64,000 nt of DNA from the NCBI RefSeq assembly GCF_000214215.1, contig NC_015559.1:930001-994000 (forward strand), read 5' to 3'. The notes under the pieces were generated by a model that did no database searches, was not told the DNA's origin, and saw only the letters and a program-made list of their open reading frames with translations. The first letter of the stretch is position 1. Every line of letters begins with the position of its first letter. The position numbers and the translations under genes are program-made. This DNA comes from Marinomonas posidonica IVIA-Po-181 (GTDB taxonomy: Bacteria; Pseudomonadota; Gammaproteobacteria; Pseudomonadales; Marinomonadaceae). Below are positions 38,789 to 47,016 of this stretch, piece after piece.

Positions 38789-39143
38789 TTTATATATTTT
38801 AAAAATATGGTTTTTTTCTTTATTTTTTTCTGCACAGATTTATTTGAGTTGGCTTCATTATTTTCATCACGAAGGAGAGGAGCGTTATAGTTCATTTTTT
38901 TTTATAATTCTGCTTAATCTACTTATCGCGTTATCTTCTTTCATTACATTTCTTTTTTCGTGGAAACACATTAAAAATAATTTTGGTTTATTAATAATAG
39001 TGTTTTTATCAATTTATGCAGGCTCTGATACTGATTCGAATCGATTTAAAATAAGTTGTTTATTGATGGATATAATTTTATTTATACAAATTTCTTATTG
39101 GTATTCAGTTGCAAGAACACTGTCTCATCCAGATGTCCATTAG
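38778..39143 (+). CDS. Small polytopic membrane protein, probable immunity protein
   Basis: The 121-residue, very AT-rich gene encodes four predicted membrane spans (about 6-24, 36-58, 68-80 and 90-108). I recognise no family. ATG 38778 overlaps the toxin tail. It is the second membrane-type candidate immunity gene in this array. Confidence 0.5.
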   Translation: MVNNLYILKIWFFSLFFSAQIYLSWLHYFHHEGEERYSSFFFIILLNLLIALSSFITFLFSWKHIKNNFGLLIIVFLSIYAGSDTDSNRFKISCLLMDIILFIQISYWYSVARTLSHPDVH

Positions 39144-39189
39144 AGGAATAATTGAGGTCAAAGCCTGAGGTATCCCCACGAATTTAAAC

Positions 39190-39690
39190 CATAAAGCCTT
39201 CTCCCTTGAATAGTTGTTCGGCGAATTTACGAATTCATTCTCGCCATAGTTTGAGGGTGATTTTTAAATTCGTAGAAAGTGCTCTTTTGCCCAGAAAAAA
39301 AGTGAGAGAGTACTCTGCGTTTTCGAATGCTAGAAGATTGAAAACGATAAGCCAATCCAGCCAGTTCAACAACTTTTCCTAACAAGATAAACACCATAGC
39401 GGTCAGTGTTGTCAGTAACACCAGCAACGTCATTCTGGCTAATGTTTTAGTGTGGTTATGCTCAAAACCTAAGCACAAATTTTGTGCTTTTCATGTCTCT
39501 AAAGCTTTCTTCTATTTGCATTCGTGTCTGATAAACCTTCACGCTTTTCTTGGTGAATGAGCTATTTTTTGGCAGCGATGACACTAACAGCCACGGTTCC
39601 TATGCTCCACGGGCGGCGGTTAATGAGGTTTTTGATGCTTTCGTGGAGCCGTCTTGGTTTAAAGCATGCCGACCTTTTGGCTTTCCTTTG
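39190..39690 (-). pseudogene. IS4-family transposase remnant, frameshifted
   Basis: On the minus strand the reading frames give WLLVSSLPKNSSFTKKSVKV and YQTRMQIEESFRDMKSTKF. After a frameshift near 39480 they continue GFEHNHTKTLARMTLLVLL, GLAYRFQSSSIRKRRVLSHF and NHPQTMARM. These are the C-terminal E-box region and tail of an IS4 transposase. A second frameshift lies near 39600. The N-terminal part is absent, cut by the RAYT left-end fragment at 39698. Confidence 0.75.
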
Positions 39691-39697
39691 TAATAAT

Positions 39698-39740
39698 TGG
39701 GGTCAGAGTTAAATTAAATTTACTCTCTCATACTCTCTAG
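39698..39740 (+). mobile_element. Left-end fragment of the RAYT element
   Basis: The sequence starting TGGGGTCAGAG is the same left terminus as at 35231 and 49405, but it ends after about 40 bases at a duplicated TACTCTCT motif and carries no transposase gene. Confidence 0.75.
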
Positions 39741-39741
39741 C

Positions 39742-39909
39742 AATTTAACAAGACATCCACCTTAAGTTCTTAACCTTTTCAATAAGTTAGAATCCTTTAC
39801 TTCTTCCAAAAAGAATTTAATAAGACACACACCTTAAGTTCTTAATATTTTCAATAAGTTAGGACCCTTTAACTTCTTCCAAGGCTCAATCCTGTGATTG
39901 AGCTTTTTT
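39742..39909. repeat. Tandem pair of seam repeats (about 72 bp each) ending in a terminator
   Basis: Copy 1 (39742-39813) and copy 2 (39815-39885) share AATTTAA-AAGACA, CACCTTAAGTTCTTAA, TTTTCAATAAGTTAG and CTTTAACTTCTTCC. Copy 2 runs on into a hairpin terminator. A nearly identical unit with the same terminator stands at 49216-49314. Related partial copies stand at 36728, 38487 and 46941. Confidence 0.75.
39884..39909 (+). terminator. Terminator carried by the seam repeat
   Basis: Stem GCTCAAT / ATTGAGC with a CCTGTG loop is followed by TTTTTT. The equivalent hairpin is in the copy at 49285-49312. Two further small hairpins (TTTGCCCAGC...GCTGGCAAA and CAGGTT...AACCTG) follow at 39909-39956. 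Confidence 0.75.
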
Positions 39910-40099
39910 GTTTGCCCAGCGAAGCTGGCAAACCCATCAGGTTGAAAGAAACCTGTCTAATAATTGCATAAATCAACAGATGCTAAAGTCATCATCCTGA
40001 AGCTGTTCTTCTTTTTCAGAGATAACAAAGTTAGTCATAAAGTTGTAGTCAAATTTTGATATATTCAATGCTGTGAGTTATTACTAAAAATTTACATGG

Positions 40100-40735
40100 A
40101 TGGATAAAATTATGGATATGAATGTGTTGCTTGCTTTTTTAACAGCATCATTCCTTGTTAGTATGTCCCCTGGCGCAGGTGCTGTAAACACAATGAACAG
40201 TGTAGTCAATCATGGTTTTCGCTCTACAATACCAACCATTTTAGGCTTAGAAGTTGGGTATGGTATACAAATACTTGTTGTAGCAGTGGGCTTGGGTGCT
40301 ATTCTTGCCTCTTCGAATGTTCTATTTTCTGTTATTAAATGGATTGGGGTCGGGTACTTAATTTGGTTGGGTATCCAAAAATGGATTTCAAATCCTACTT
40401 TTAATCCCGAGCATGAATATAGTAGCTCAAATATGAAACTATTTTGGCAATCAGCTCTTGTTAATCTCACCAATCCTAAAGCTACGGTTTTTCTTGTTGC
40501 CCTACTACCTCAATTTTTATCTAGCGATACATCAACCCATCCGACACAGCTATTAATCATGGGAACAACCCTTTTAGTAGTCGATGTTATCGTAATGCTT
40601 TGCTATGCATCTCTTGCAAGTAAATTTCAGAGGTTTATTACCTCAGACAAACGTATGAGAATAACAAACCGGATATTTGGATCTTTTTTTATACTAGCCG
40701 CACTGTTACTTTCCAGTTTCAAAAAAGCTACATAA
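40100..40735 (+). CDS. LysE/RhtB family amino-acid exporter
   Basis: The 211-residue protein has six membrane spans with the LysE/RhtB landmarks: FLVSMSPGAGAVNTMNSVVN near the N-terminus, GYLIWLGIQKW and NLTNPKATVFLVALLPQFL. Family members export amino acids or their analogues using the proton gradient. It is the first of five AT-rich genes whose enzymes could make an amino acid, which makes export of that product a reasonable guess. ATG 40100 is used; ATG 40112 is an alternative. Confidence 0.88.
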   Translation: MDKIMDMNVLLAFLTASFLVSMSPGAGAVNTMNSVVNHGFRSTIPTILGLEVGYGIQILVVAVGLGAILASSNVLFSVIKWIGVGYLIWLGIQKWISNPTFNPEHEYSSSNMKLFWQSALVNLTNPKATVFLVALLPQFLSSDTSTHPTQLLIMGTTLLVVDVIVMLCYASLASKFQRFITSDKRMRITNRIFGSFFILAALLLSSFKKAT

Positions 40736-40822
40736 GAATTCAATAGCTTTAGAAGTTCTATAATTATTGAGTTAACTTTACATAAATTGTTATTAATCTT
40801 AGTAATATTGGAGTACTGAACA

Positions 40823-41659
40823 ATGTCTTCTGCACCAGATACTAAAAAGACAAACGAACAACCAGAAGATTTACTCCTTCTATTAGAAACAATAAAAGAA
40901 GCCGCTTTATTGGCAGGAGAACTCCTTAGAAATGGCTACCCTAAAATTGAACGCATTCGATTCGATCATAAGGGAGCTTCCGATTTTGTCACTGAATATG
41001 ATAAAGGTGCAGAAGCGCTGATTATCAAACACATAATGTCCAAATACCCTAAAATTGGGTTTGTTGCAGAAGAGTCAGGCATAGTCTTTTCTAAAGATTC
41101 TGAATACAAAGTAATAATTGATCCGTTAGATGGAACTAATAATTTTGTGCATGGCATTCCTCACTTCTCTGTCTCAATTGCTGTAGCAAAAAATACTGAG
41201 CTTGTTTGTGGTGTTGTATACCAGCCCCTGCTTGATGAAATGCTATCTGCTGCAAAAGGGTTAGGTGCACGTTTAAATGATGTGCTATTAGAAATTAAAG
41301 ATGCTCGTCCATTCTCTGAAATGTTGCTAAGCACCTGTCTCCCATATAACAACAAGGGAAACCATAAAATTGCAATTTCTCAAATCAATACACTGATGCC
41401 ATTGGTGGCTGGAATTAGATGCCCTGGATCAGCGGCATTAGAGATCGCATATATTGCACTTGGTCGATTTGATGCTTTTTGGTCTCATGGTGCACAACTT
41501 GATCTATGGGATATAGCTGCTGGAATAGTTATTGCCCGTGAAGCTGGTTATTTGGTTACGGACTTAGATGGAAATATTACCCCTGAGGAATGGTCAAGCT
41601 TACTCGTATCACATCCAAATAGGCATACACAACTTCTGACGCTCCTAGAAAAAAAATAG
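40823..41659 (+). CDS. Inositol-monophosphatase family phosphatase
   Basis: The 278-residue protein has the lithium-sensitive phosphatase motifs: metal ligands in GFVAEESG, the core IIDPLDGTNNFVHGIPHFSV and the C-terminal LDLWDIAAGIVIAREAG. The family hydrolyses phosphates of inositol, fructose-1,6-bisphosphate, PAP or related compounds; the substrate cannot be chosen from sequence. In this cluster it may remove a phosphate from a pathway intermediate. It lies 87 bases after the exporter gene. Confidence 0.85.
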   Translation: MSSAPDTKKTNEQPEDLLLLLETIKEAALLAGELLRNGYPKIERIRFDHKGASDFVTEYDKGAEALIIKHIMSKYPKIGFVAEESGIVFSKDSEYKVIIDPLDGTNNFVHGIPHFSVSIAVAKNTELVCGVVYQPLLDEMLSAAKGLGARLNDVLLEIKDARPFSEMLLSTCLPYNNKGNHKIAISQINTLMPLVAGIRCPGSAALEIAYIALGRFDAFWSHGAQLDLWDIAAGIVIAREAGYLVTDLDGNITPEEWSSLLVSHPNRHTQLLTLLEKK

Positions 41660-41986
41660 AACACTAAATACTTATAAAAAATTAGTCTTTCTCCAAAATA
41701 AATCATACTCCCACTCACTTTTCTGTTTTATTTTTATTTTAACTCTTATCTAAGGGCTATCAATTCTATTTCTAATAGCCGTTTAATTTATGAATTTTTC
41801 ATGTCATATTTATTTCAAACACCTAAAAAACATTATAACAAATTGTTTTATATATATTTTTTATAAAACAATAGTTATTTAAAACATAATCAGATTGTAA
41901 CACTAAATTCATTAATGACGAATATTGTTTAGTGGCTTAGGTTAATAAGCTTTTCTAAAAATACGACTAAGTAAAAGGATAGAATT
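41660..41986. other. AT-rich intergenic region, 327 bp
   Basis: This very AT-rich spacer lies between the phosphatase and the aldehyde dehydrogenase genes. I see no repeat, RNA gene or strong hairpin. It probably contains the promoter of the dehydrogenase-aldolase-aminotransferase genes. An AAAAGGATAG ribosome-binding site precedes ATG 41987. Confidence 0.5.
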
Positions 41987-42889
41987 ATGTCAAATAGAGT
42001 AGCAATAATTGGAACCGGTAGTATTGGTATTGATTTAATGTACAAAGTACTCAAATCGAAACAACTGGATTTACGTTATGTAGTTGGTAGAAGGAACGAG
42101 AGTCCTGGCATGCGTGAAGCAATGAAACAAAACATAACTGTGTCGAGCAATGGTATTGATTTCTTGGAAGAGAATATTGATGGATTTGATATTGTTTTTG
42201 ATGCAACGTCAGCAAACTCCCATATTAGTAATGATAAAATATTCGCTCGTAATAACAAATTTGCGATTGATCTCACCCCTGCAAAAATTGGAGACCTTTG
42301 TGTTCCAGTAATTAATATGGAGACTTTGGTAAATAATAGAAACATCAACTTAATTACATGCGGTGGTCAAGCATGCCTCCCATTGGCTTATGCGATCAAA
42401 AGGTCATGTGAAGAAGTTGAATACATTGAAGTAATTTCAAGCATTTCATCAGATAGTGCGGGGCTAGCAACCAGAGAAAATCTTGATGAATATGTAACAA
42501 CAACTGAATTTGCCTTAAAAGAGTTTACAAATGCCAAACTTTCTAAAGCAATTCTTAATATCAATCCAGCAACACCACAAGTGTGTATGCAAACAACCTT
42601 GTATGCAAAATGTTCTGGAATTAAAAAAGAAGCTCTTAAATTAGAAATACATGATGTGGTCAAAAGAGTAAGAAATTATGTTCCAGGATATAATTTGATC
42701 TTAGAACCGATTATTGATGAAAATCAAATCACGTTAGCAGTTCAAGTCTTTGGTGCTGGTGATTATCTACCTGCATATGCGGGAAATCTCGATATTATAA
42801 ACTCTGCAGCCATATCCATTGCTGAATTCCGATCTCAAATTCCCTCAGAATTAAAAGCAAAATCCTTTATGGAGGAAGAACTAGCATGA
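41987..42889 (+). CDS. Acylating acetaldehyde dehydrogenase family protein (MhpF-like)
   Basis: The 300-residue protein has the N-terminal NAD fold VAIIGTGSIGIDLMYKVL, DIVFDATSANSHISND, IDLTPAKIGDLCVPVIN and the catalytic-cysteine motif LITCGGQACLPLAYAI. The C-terminal PAYAGNLDIINSAA block is also present. MhpF/BphJ enzymes interconvert an aldehyde and its acyl-CoA while bound to a partner aldolase. The partner gene overlaps by four bases. Sequence divergence and a shortened region before YLPAYAGNLD suggest a non-standard substrate. It may run from acyl-CoA to aldehyde here, as no aromatic-degradation genes are near. Confidence 0.87.
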   Translation: MSNRVAIIGTGSIGIDLMYKVLKSKQLDLRYVVGRRNESPGMREAMKQNITVSSNGIDFLEENIDGFDIVFDATSANSHISNDKIFARNNKFAIDLTPAKIGDLCVPVINMETLVNNRNINLITCGGQACLPLAYAIKRSCEEVEYIEVISSISSDSAGLATRENLDEYVTTTEFALKEFTNAKLSKAILNINPATPQVCMQTTLYAKCSGIKKEALKLEIHDVVKRVRNYVPGYNLILEPIIDENQITLAVQVFGAGDYLPAYAGNLDIINSAAISIAEFRSQIPSELKAKSFMEEELA

Positions 42890-43896
42890 ATACTAGACAC
42901 ATTACTATAAGTGACTGTTCTCTAAGAGATGGGAACCATGCTCTTAAACATCAGCTCACAAAAGAGCAAATATCCGAATATTGTGAAAAAGCCGATCATG
43001 CAGGAATAGATATAATTGAGGTTGGTCACGGTTATGGGCTAGGAGCCTCATCAACTGCATTTGGATTAGCTAAAGTAGATGATGAAACGATGTTATCCAT
43101 TGCCAGAGAGAAATGCGTAAATTCGAAACTTGGTATCCATTTTGTTCCAGGTGTGGGTAAGCATTCTGAGCTTGAAATGGCAATGGAAATTGGTGTTGAT
43201 ATTTTTAGAATTGCTAGTCATTGTACTGAAGGAAATATTACCCATCGCTCTATTGAGCACATCAAAAAGAGTGGAAAAAAAGTTTTCGGTGTCCTCATCA
43301 TGTCACATATGGCGGATGCCAAAAGGTTGTTAAAAGAAGCAACAGGAATGAAAAGTGCGGGAGCAGATGGCATAGTCTTAATGGATAGTGCCGGTTATTC
43401 CACTCCTGATTTAGTTAGAGAAAAAATATCAACTCTGGTAGATAATTTAGGTATTACGATTGGTTATCATGCTCATAACAATTTGGGGCTTGCAGTTGCA
43501 AACTCAATTGAAGCAGTTGAATCAGGAGCATCAATGATTGATGCCACAATCAAGGGATTTGGTGCGGGTTCTGGTAACACTCAGTTAGAGGCCATTGTTG
43601 CCGTTCTTGAAAGATATGGATTTTTGATGAATACGAAATTTAAAAATCTCATTGATCTATCAATATATGCAGAACAAAACATCATAAGCAGAGTACCTGA
43701 CATCAAAGCTATAAATATAATGACAGGAATGCATGGTTTATTTACTGGCTATGGCACCTACATACAAAAAATTTCTTCTGATTTTAATGTTGACATTTTT
43801 GAGTTATGTGAACGATTAGCGTCAAGAAAATTGGTAGCTAGCCAAGAAGATATTATCTTGGAAGAAGCTAATAAGCTTGCAAAGAAAATAATATAA
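42886..43896 (+). CDS. 4-hydroxy-2-oxoacid aldolase family protein (MhpE-like)
   Basis: The 336-residue DRE-TIM metalloaldolase starts ITISDCSLRDGNHALKHQ, containing the RDG metal/substrate motif and the catalytic His. It has IEVGHGYGLGASS, GYHAHNNLGLAVANSIEAV (HxH metal site) and GFGAGSGNTQLEAIVAVLER. Related enzymes (MhpE, BphI) cleave or form 4-hydroxy-2-oxovalerate from pyruvate and acetaldehyde. The pair with the acylating dehydrogenase is the known channelling complex. The downstream aminotransferase suggests use in the synthetic direction (inference). Confidence 0.88.
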   Translation: MNTRHITISDCSLRDGNHALKHQLTKEQISEYCEKADHAGIDIIEVGHGYGLGASSTAFGLAKVDDETMLSIAREKCVNSKLGIHFVPGVGKHSELEMAMEIGVDIFRIASHCTEGNITHRSIEHIKKSGKKVFGVLIMSHMADAKRLLKEATGMKSAGADGIVLMDSAGYSTPDLVREKISTLVDNLGITIGYHAHNNLGLAVANSIEAVESGASMIDATIKGFGAGSGNTQLEAIVAVLERYGFLMNTKFKNLIDLSIYAEQNIISRVPDIKAINIMTGMHGLFTGYGTYIQKISSDFNVDIFELCERLASRKLVASQEDIILEEANKLAKKII

Positions 43897-43973
43897 AATG
43901 ATTTGAGTTTTTGTACCAAAATTTGAAAAATCAAATTGTGGTACATTTCATGAAAAAATGGAAGAGGTTCAAT

Positions 43974-45164
43974 ATGTTCGAAAGATTAGAGATGATTCCT
44001 CCTGATCCAATCCTTACTTTAAATCAAATTTTCAACCAAGATAATCACCCTCATAAAATAGATTTAGGAATTGGCCTATATAAGAACGATTCTGGTACCA
44101 CACCAATAATGGAATGTGTAAAACTTGCTGAAAAACACGTAGTTCACTCCTCAAAAGATAAGATCTATAAAGGATCGAATGGGTTAGATAGTTTTTGTGA
44201 AAACCTAATCGAAATGCTTTTTCAAACTAATATAGATTTAAAAGAAAGTGGAAGAGTATCTGCATTTCAAACTATTGGCGGAACTGGTGCCGTTAGACTC
44301 TCCGCAGAAATAGTCCATAGAATCAATATCAACACTGAAATTTGGATAAGTAATCCTTCTTGGGATAATCACAAAGACATTTTTGAACATGTAGGTCTTA
44401 AGGTTAATTTTTATCCTTACAAAAGCTCATTTGGTGATTTCAACTATCAGAACATGATTGAATGTATAAGAAAAATACCTCAGGGAAGTATCATAATTCT
44501 TCATGGATGCGGACATAATCCAACTGGGTTTGACCTTACGCATGACCAATGGATAGAAGTTATTACACTAATTAAAGAACTAAACTTACTCCCTATTATT
44601 GATATGGCTTATCATGGTTTAGCAAAGGGTATTGCTGAGGACAGGAAAGTTATTGATATTTTAGTCAATTTTGTCGATGAATTCTTTGTTACTTATTCTT
44701 GCTCAAAAAACTTTGGCCTATACAGAGACAGAGTCGGCGCGCTTATAATTTTTTGCAAAGACAGAAAAAGCACAGCAAAGATAAAATCACAACTGTCTAG
44801 GTTAACTCGGCTAAATATTTCAACACCAGCAGCACATGGAGCTTTGATTGTAAATCAAATTTTATCCTCAAAGGAACTGAAAAGTCTTTGGGAAGATGAA
44901 ATTACACACATGAATACTAGGATCAAGGCTACGAGATGCATGTTAATTGAGGCTGGCAAAAAGCATAATACTCAATACATCTTCGATAACATTTATAATG
45001 GAGTTGGCTTATTTTCTATGCTTGAACTAACTCCTGTAGATGTTGAGTTATTACGAAATGAATTTGGAATCTATTTGCTTGAGTCAGGGAGAATTAACGT
45101 TTCTGGGTTAAATCATGACAATGTCACTTACTTTGTCTCTTCAATAAAATCATTGAAAAAATAA
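43974..45164 (+). CDS. Class I aminotransferase, aspartate/aromatic (AspC/TyrB) type
   Basis: The 396-residue PLP enzyme begins MFERLEMIPPDPILTLNQIF, aligning with AspC/TyrB starts. It has YKGSNGLDSF, GGTGAVRLSAEIV, HGCGHNPTGFDLT, IIDMAYHGLAKG, the PLP-lysine motif TYSCSKNFGLYRDRVG, and a conserved C-terminal Arg in ESGRINVSGL. An in-frame start at 43911 is further out, but ATG 43974 follows GGAAGAGG and matches the family N-terminus. It transaminates 2-oxoacids with glutamate or aspartate. After an aldolase that makes 4-hydroxy-2-oxoacids it could give a 4-hydroxy-L-amino acid (inference). Confidence 0.88.
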   Translation: MFERLEMIPPDPILTLNQIFNQDNHPHKIDLGIGLYKNDSGTTPIMECVKLAEKHVVHSSKDKIYKGSNGLDSFCENLIEMLFQTNIDLKESGRVSAFQTIGGTGAVRLSAEIVHRININTEIWISNPSWDNHKDIFEHVGLKVNFYPYKSSFGDFNYQNMIECIRKIPQGSIIILHGCGHNPTGFDLTHDQWIEVITLIKELNLLPIIDMAYHGLAKGIAEDRKVIDILVNFVDEFFVTYSCSKNFGLYRDRVGALIIFCKDRKSTAKIKSQLSRLTRLNISTPAAHGALIVNQILSSKELKSLWEDEITHMNTRIKATRCMLIEAGKKHNTQYIFDNIYNGVGLFSMLELTPVDVELLRNEFGIYLLESGRINVSGLNHDNVTYFVSSIKSLKK

Positions 45165-45312
45165 ATAAAGATTAAAATATTTTAAATAATCTTGAAACAC
45201 ATGAAAACATTAATGCTCCTATACAGGGAAAATGGATTTAGTAAATCTTAGTTTCAGATAATAAGTGCGACACTCATAGGTGAATTGAGGTGAGAGGCCA
45301 ACCATTGATAGT

Positions 45313-45464
45313 GGTACGTCATAAAAGACAAGGCTAAAGGTGGCAAATTATTTGAACACTTGCGTCAAGGGCACAAAAAATATCGTCGAGGTAAGAACGG
45401 TAAACGAGAGACCATCAAAAATGCTGTATCCATAGATGAACGTCCACAATTTAACAGGCCATAT
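45313..45464 (+). pseudogene. IS30-family transposase fragment
   Basis: The frame reads IKDKAKGGKLFEHLRQGHKK then YRRGKNGKRETIKNAVSIDE and RPQFNRP, the central part of an IS30 transposase just before its catalytic core. It breaks off at the left edge of the IS110 element. No continuation is present on the other side, so the rest was deleted. Confidence 0.75.
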
Positions 45465-45504
45465 ATGGACGCTCCGGCTAGGTCAAGCCGCACTTAACCG
45501 AATC

Positions 45505-45534
45505 ACTCTTTTCAGGGTGATTTTTTTACTTTCT
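45505..45534 (+). terminator. Terminator-like hairpin inside the IS110 end
   Basis: ATCAC / GGTGAT arms around TCTTTTCAG are followed by TTTTTT on the plus strand. The stem is short. It lies near the end of the element and would block transcription running in from the aminotransferase side. Confidence 0.45.
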
Positions 45535-45839
45535 TATTAACCGATCTTGATCTTTTCTAGCCAATCATCATGAATCAAGGGTCGTACTGACATTTTTCCT
45601 TTAGATAAGCTGGCCTATTTATGAAAACATCTTTTGGTTTGTTTTCTGGCCCTAATGAGATGCGTACTTAGCTGTCTGCTCTTTATTTCAAAAGAAACCC
45701 ACGCGGTTTTAAAAACCTTGTCCTAACCAGACTATTGCTAAGTGCGGACTCTTATTCGAGGTACGCCGCTTTTACATCATGCTTTCATCGACATGGGTAA
45801 ATCATTTTCAGTTTATCAACGCTTTTTTGCTGATTATCA

Positions 45840-46862
45840 TTAAGCTGGGATCGCTCGATAATCTTCATTTCTCTGAAGCAGTATCCAAGCTAATCGAGCA
45901 AGTCGATTAGCAATGGCGACGACGGCTTTGTTTTTTCCTCGACGCTCAACAATCTGTTGAATCCATACAGACAGTTTATCGGTTTTACCTTTTGTTCGGT
46001 GCAACAAGGTACGAGCACCGTGAATCAGTTGTTTTCGCAAATACCGATTCCCTCGTTTCGTGATACCTCCAGTCTTCGATTTTTCTCCACTGGCATATTG
46101 CTTAGGTGTGATACCAAGCCAAACAGACAATTCTCTTGGAGTGCTGAACTGACACGCGTTGCCTATGGCGGCAAACAAGGCTGTCGCATTGAGAACACCA
46201 ATACCAGGTAGCGTCATTAATCGTTGGCACAAAGGATGATCTTGTGCGTAGTTTTTTAGTTCTTTTTCAATGGATAAACTTCGTCGACTCAGACTATCAA
46301 ACTCCTCTTTAGCTTCCGCTAACTGTAATTTCATACGAGACGTTAAACGTGGCTCAGAGGGGTCAAGTAACTGGGAAGCATGCTGCTTAAATCCCGCTAA
46401 TCCCATCGGAATAATGACGCCGTATTCGCTTAATAAGCCGCGTATCTGATTAACAACACTCGTACGACGAGCAATCAACTTATCTCGAATGCGATGTAAG
46501 GCTTGAATATCTTGTTGTTCGACCGTTTTTAGAGGAACGTATTTTAGATTAGGTCGCCACGAGGCTTCGGCAATCGCTAATGCATCATTACGATCATTTT
46601 TGTTACCTCGTACAAAAGGTTTTACGTGTTGAGCTGGAATAAGGCGAACTTTATGGCCCATGTCAGAAAAAACACGTGCCCAGTAATGACTAGAATAACA
46701 GGCCTCCATCGCCACAATAGACGTTTCTTGATTGGATAATAGACTGGATAATTTGGCTCGTGAGACTTGTTTATTCTGAATAACGATTCGATCAGGAGAT
46801 AAAATGCACACCTGAAAAACATTTTTTGCTAGATCAATGGCAATGGAATTAAACTTGTTCAT
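45840..46862 (-). CDS. IS110-family transposase (DEDD/serine recombinase)
   Basis: The 340-residue protein has an N-terminal RuvC-like DEDD domain: Asp in SIAIDLAKNVFQVC, Glu in IVAMEACYSSHYWAR, and the pair in GNKNDRNDALAIAEA. The C-terminal Tnp20 domain has LPGIGVLNATALFAAIGNA, LSVWLGITPKQYASGEKSKT with the conserved serine, and RGNRYLRKQLIHGARTLL. Length and motifs are complete, so it may be active. Confidence 0.92.
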   Translation of the reverse strand: MNKFNSIAIDLAKNVFQVCILSPDRIVIQNKQVSRAKLSSLLSNQETSIVAMEACYSSHYWARVFSDMGHKVRLIPAQHVKPFVRGNKNDRNDALAIAEASWRPNLKYVPLKTVEQQDIQALHRIRDKLIARRTSVVNQIRGLLSEYGVIIPMGLAGFKQHASQLLDPSEPRLTSRMKLQLAEAKEEFDSLSRRSLSIEKELKNYAQDHPLCQRLMTLPGIGVLNATALFAAIGNACQFSTPRELSVWLGITPKQYASGEKSKTGGITKRGNRYLRKQLIHGARTLLHRTKGKTDKLSVWIQQIVERRGKNKAVVAIANRLARLAWILLQRNEDYRAIPA

Positions 46863-46956
46863 CTGGACGCTCCTTACTTAACTGTTGTTTTGAACTTTCA
46901 GTTTGGCGCATTGACGCCGTAATGAGGAGCGTCCATCTCATCACACACCTTAAGTT

Positions 46957-47016
46957 CCAAGGCCATCGGTAGTGGCATTAGGCCATTTAGCGCAGAACAA
47001 ATTTGGCTTAGAACTG
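46957..47016 (+). repeat. 60-bp coding repeat, copy 1 (start of the CdiA-like fragment)
   Basis: Bases 46957-47016 recur at 49338-49397 with 58 of 60 identical (differences in the ...TTAGCGCAGAAC... part). It encodes VALGHLAQNKFGLEL. Such duplications of the region ahead of a toxin are where recombination exchanges toxin tails. Confidence 0.85.

Larger units (their letters stand above)
45465..46936 (-). mobile_element. IS110-family insertion sequence (IS1111-like layout)
   Basis: ATGGACGCTCC at 45465-45475 recurs inverted at 46926-46936 and bounds a 1472-bp unit with one transposase gene on the minus strand. GGACGCTCC also occurs at 46865-46873, just upstream of the transposase start. The non-coding stretch downstream of the gene (45476-45839, about 364 bp) is much longer than the upstream one (about 74 bp). 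In the IS1111 group the guiding bridge-type RNA is encoded in the downstream stretch. Exact tips are uncertain. Confidence 0.7.

Noticed and set aside
39227..39478. An 83-residue minus-strand gene
   Set aside because: It is the C-terminal piece of a frameshifted IS4-type transposase, not an independent gene.
39742..39885. Tandem repeats that might suggest a CRISPR array
   Set aside because: Only two adjacent copies of about 72 bp with no regular unique spacers and no cas genes; they are dispersed repeats linked to toxin modules.
40100..45164. The enzyme cluster as an aromatic meta-cleavage pathway
   Set aside because: No ring-cleavage dioxygenase, hydrolase or hydratase genes are present, and an aminotransferase and exporter are; degradation of aromatics is not supported.
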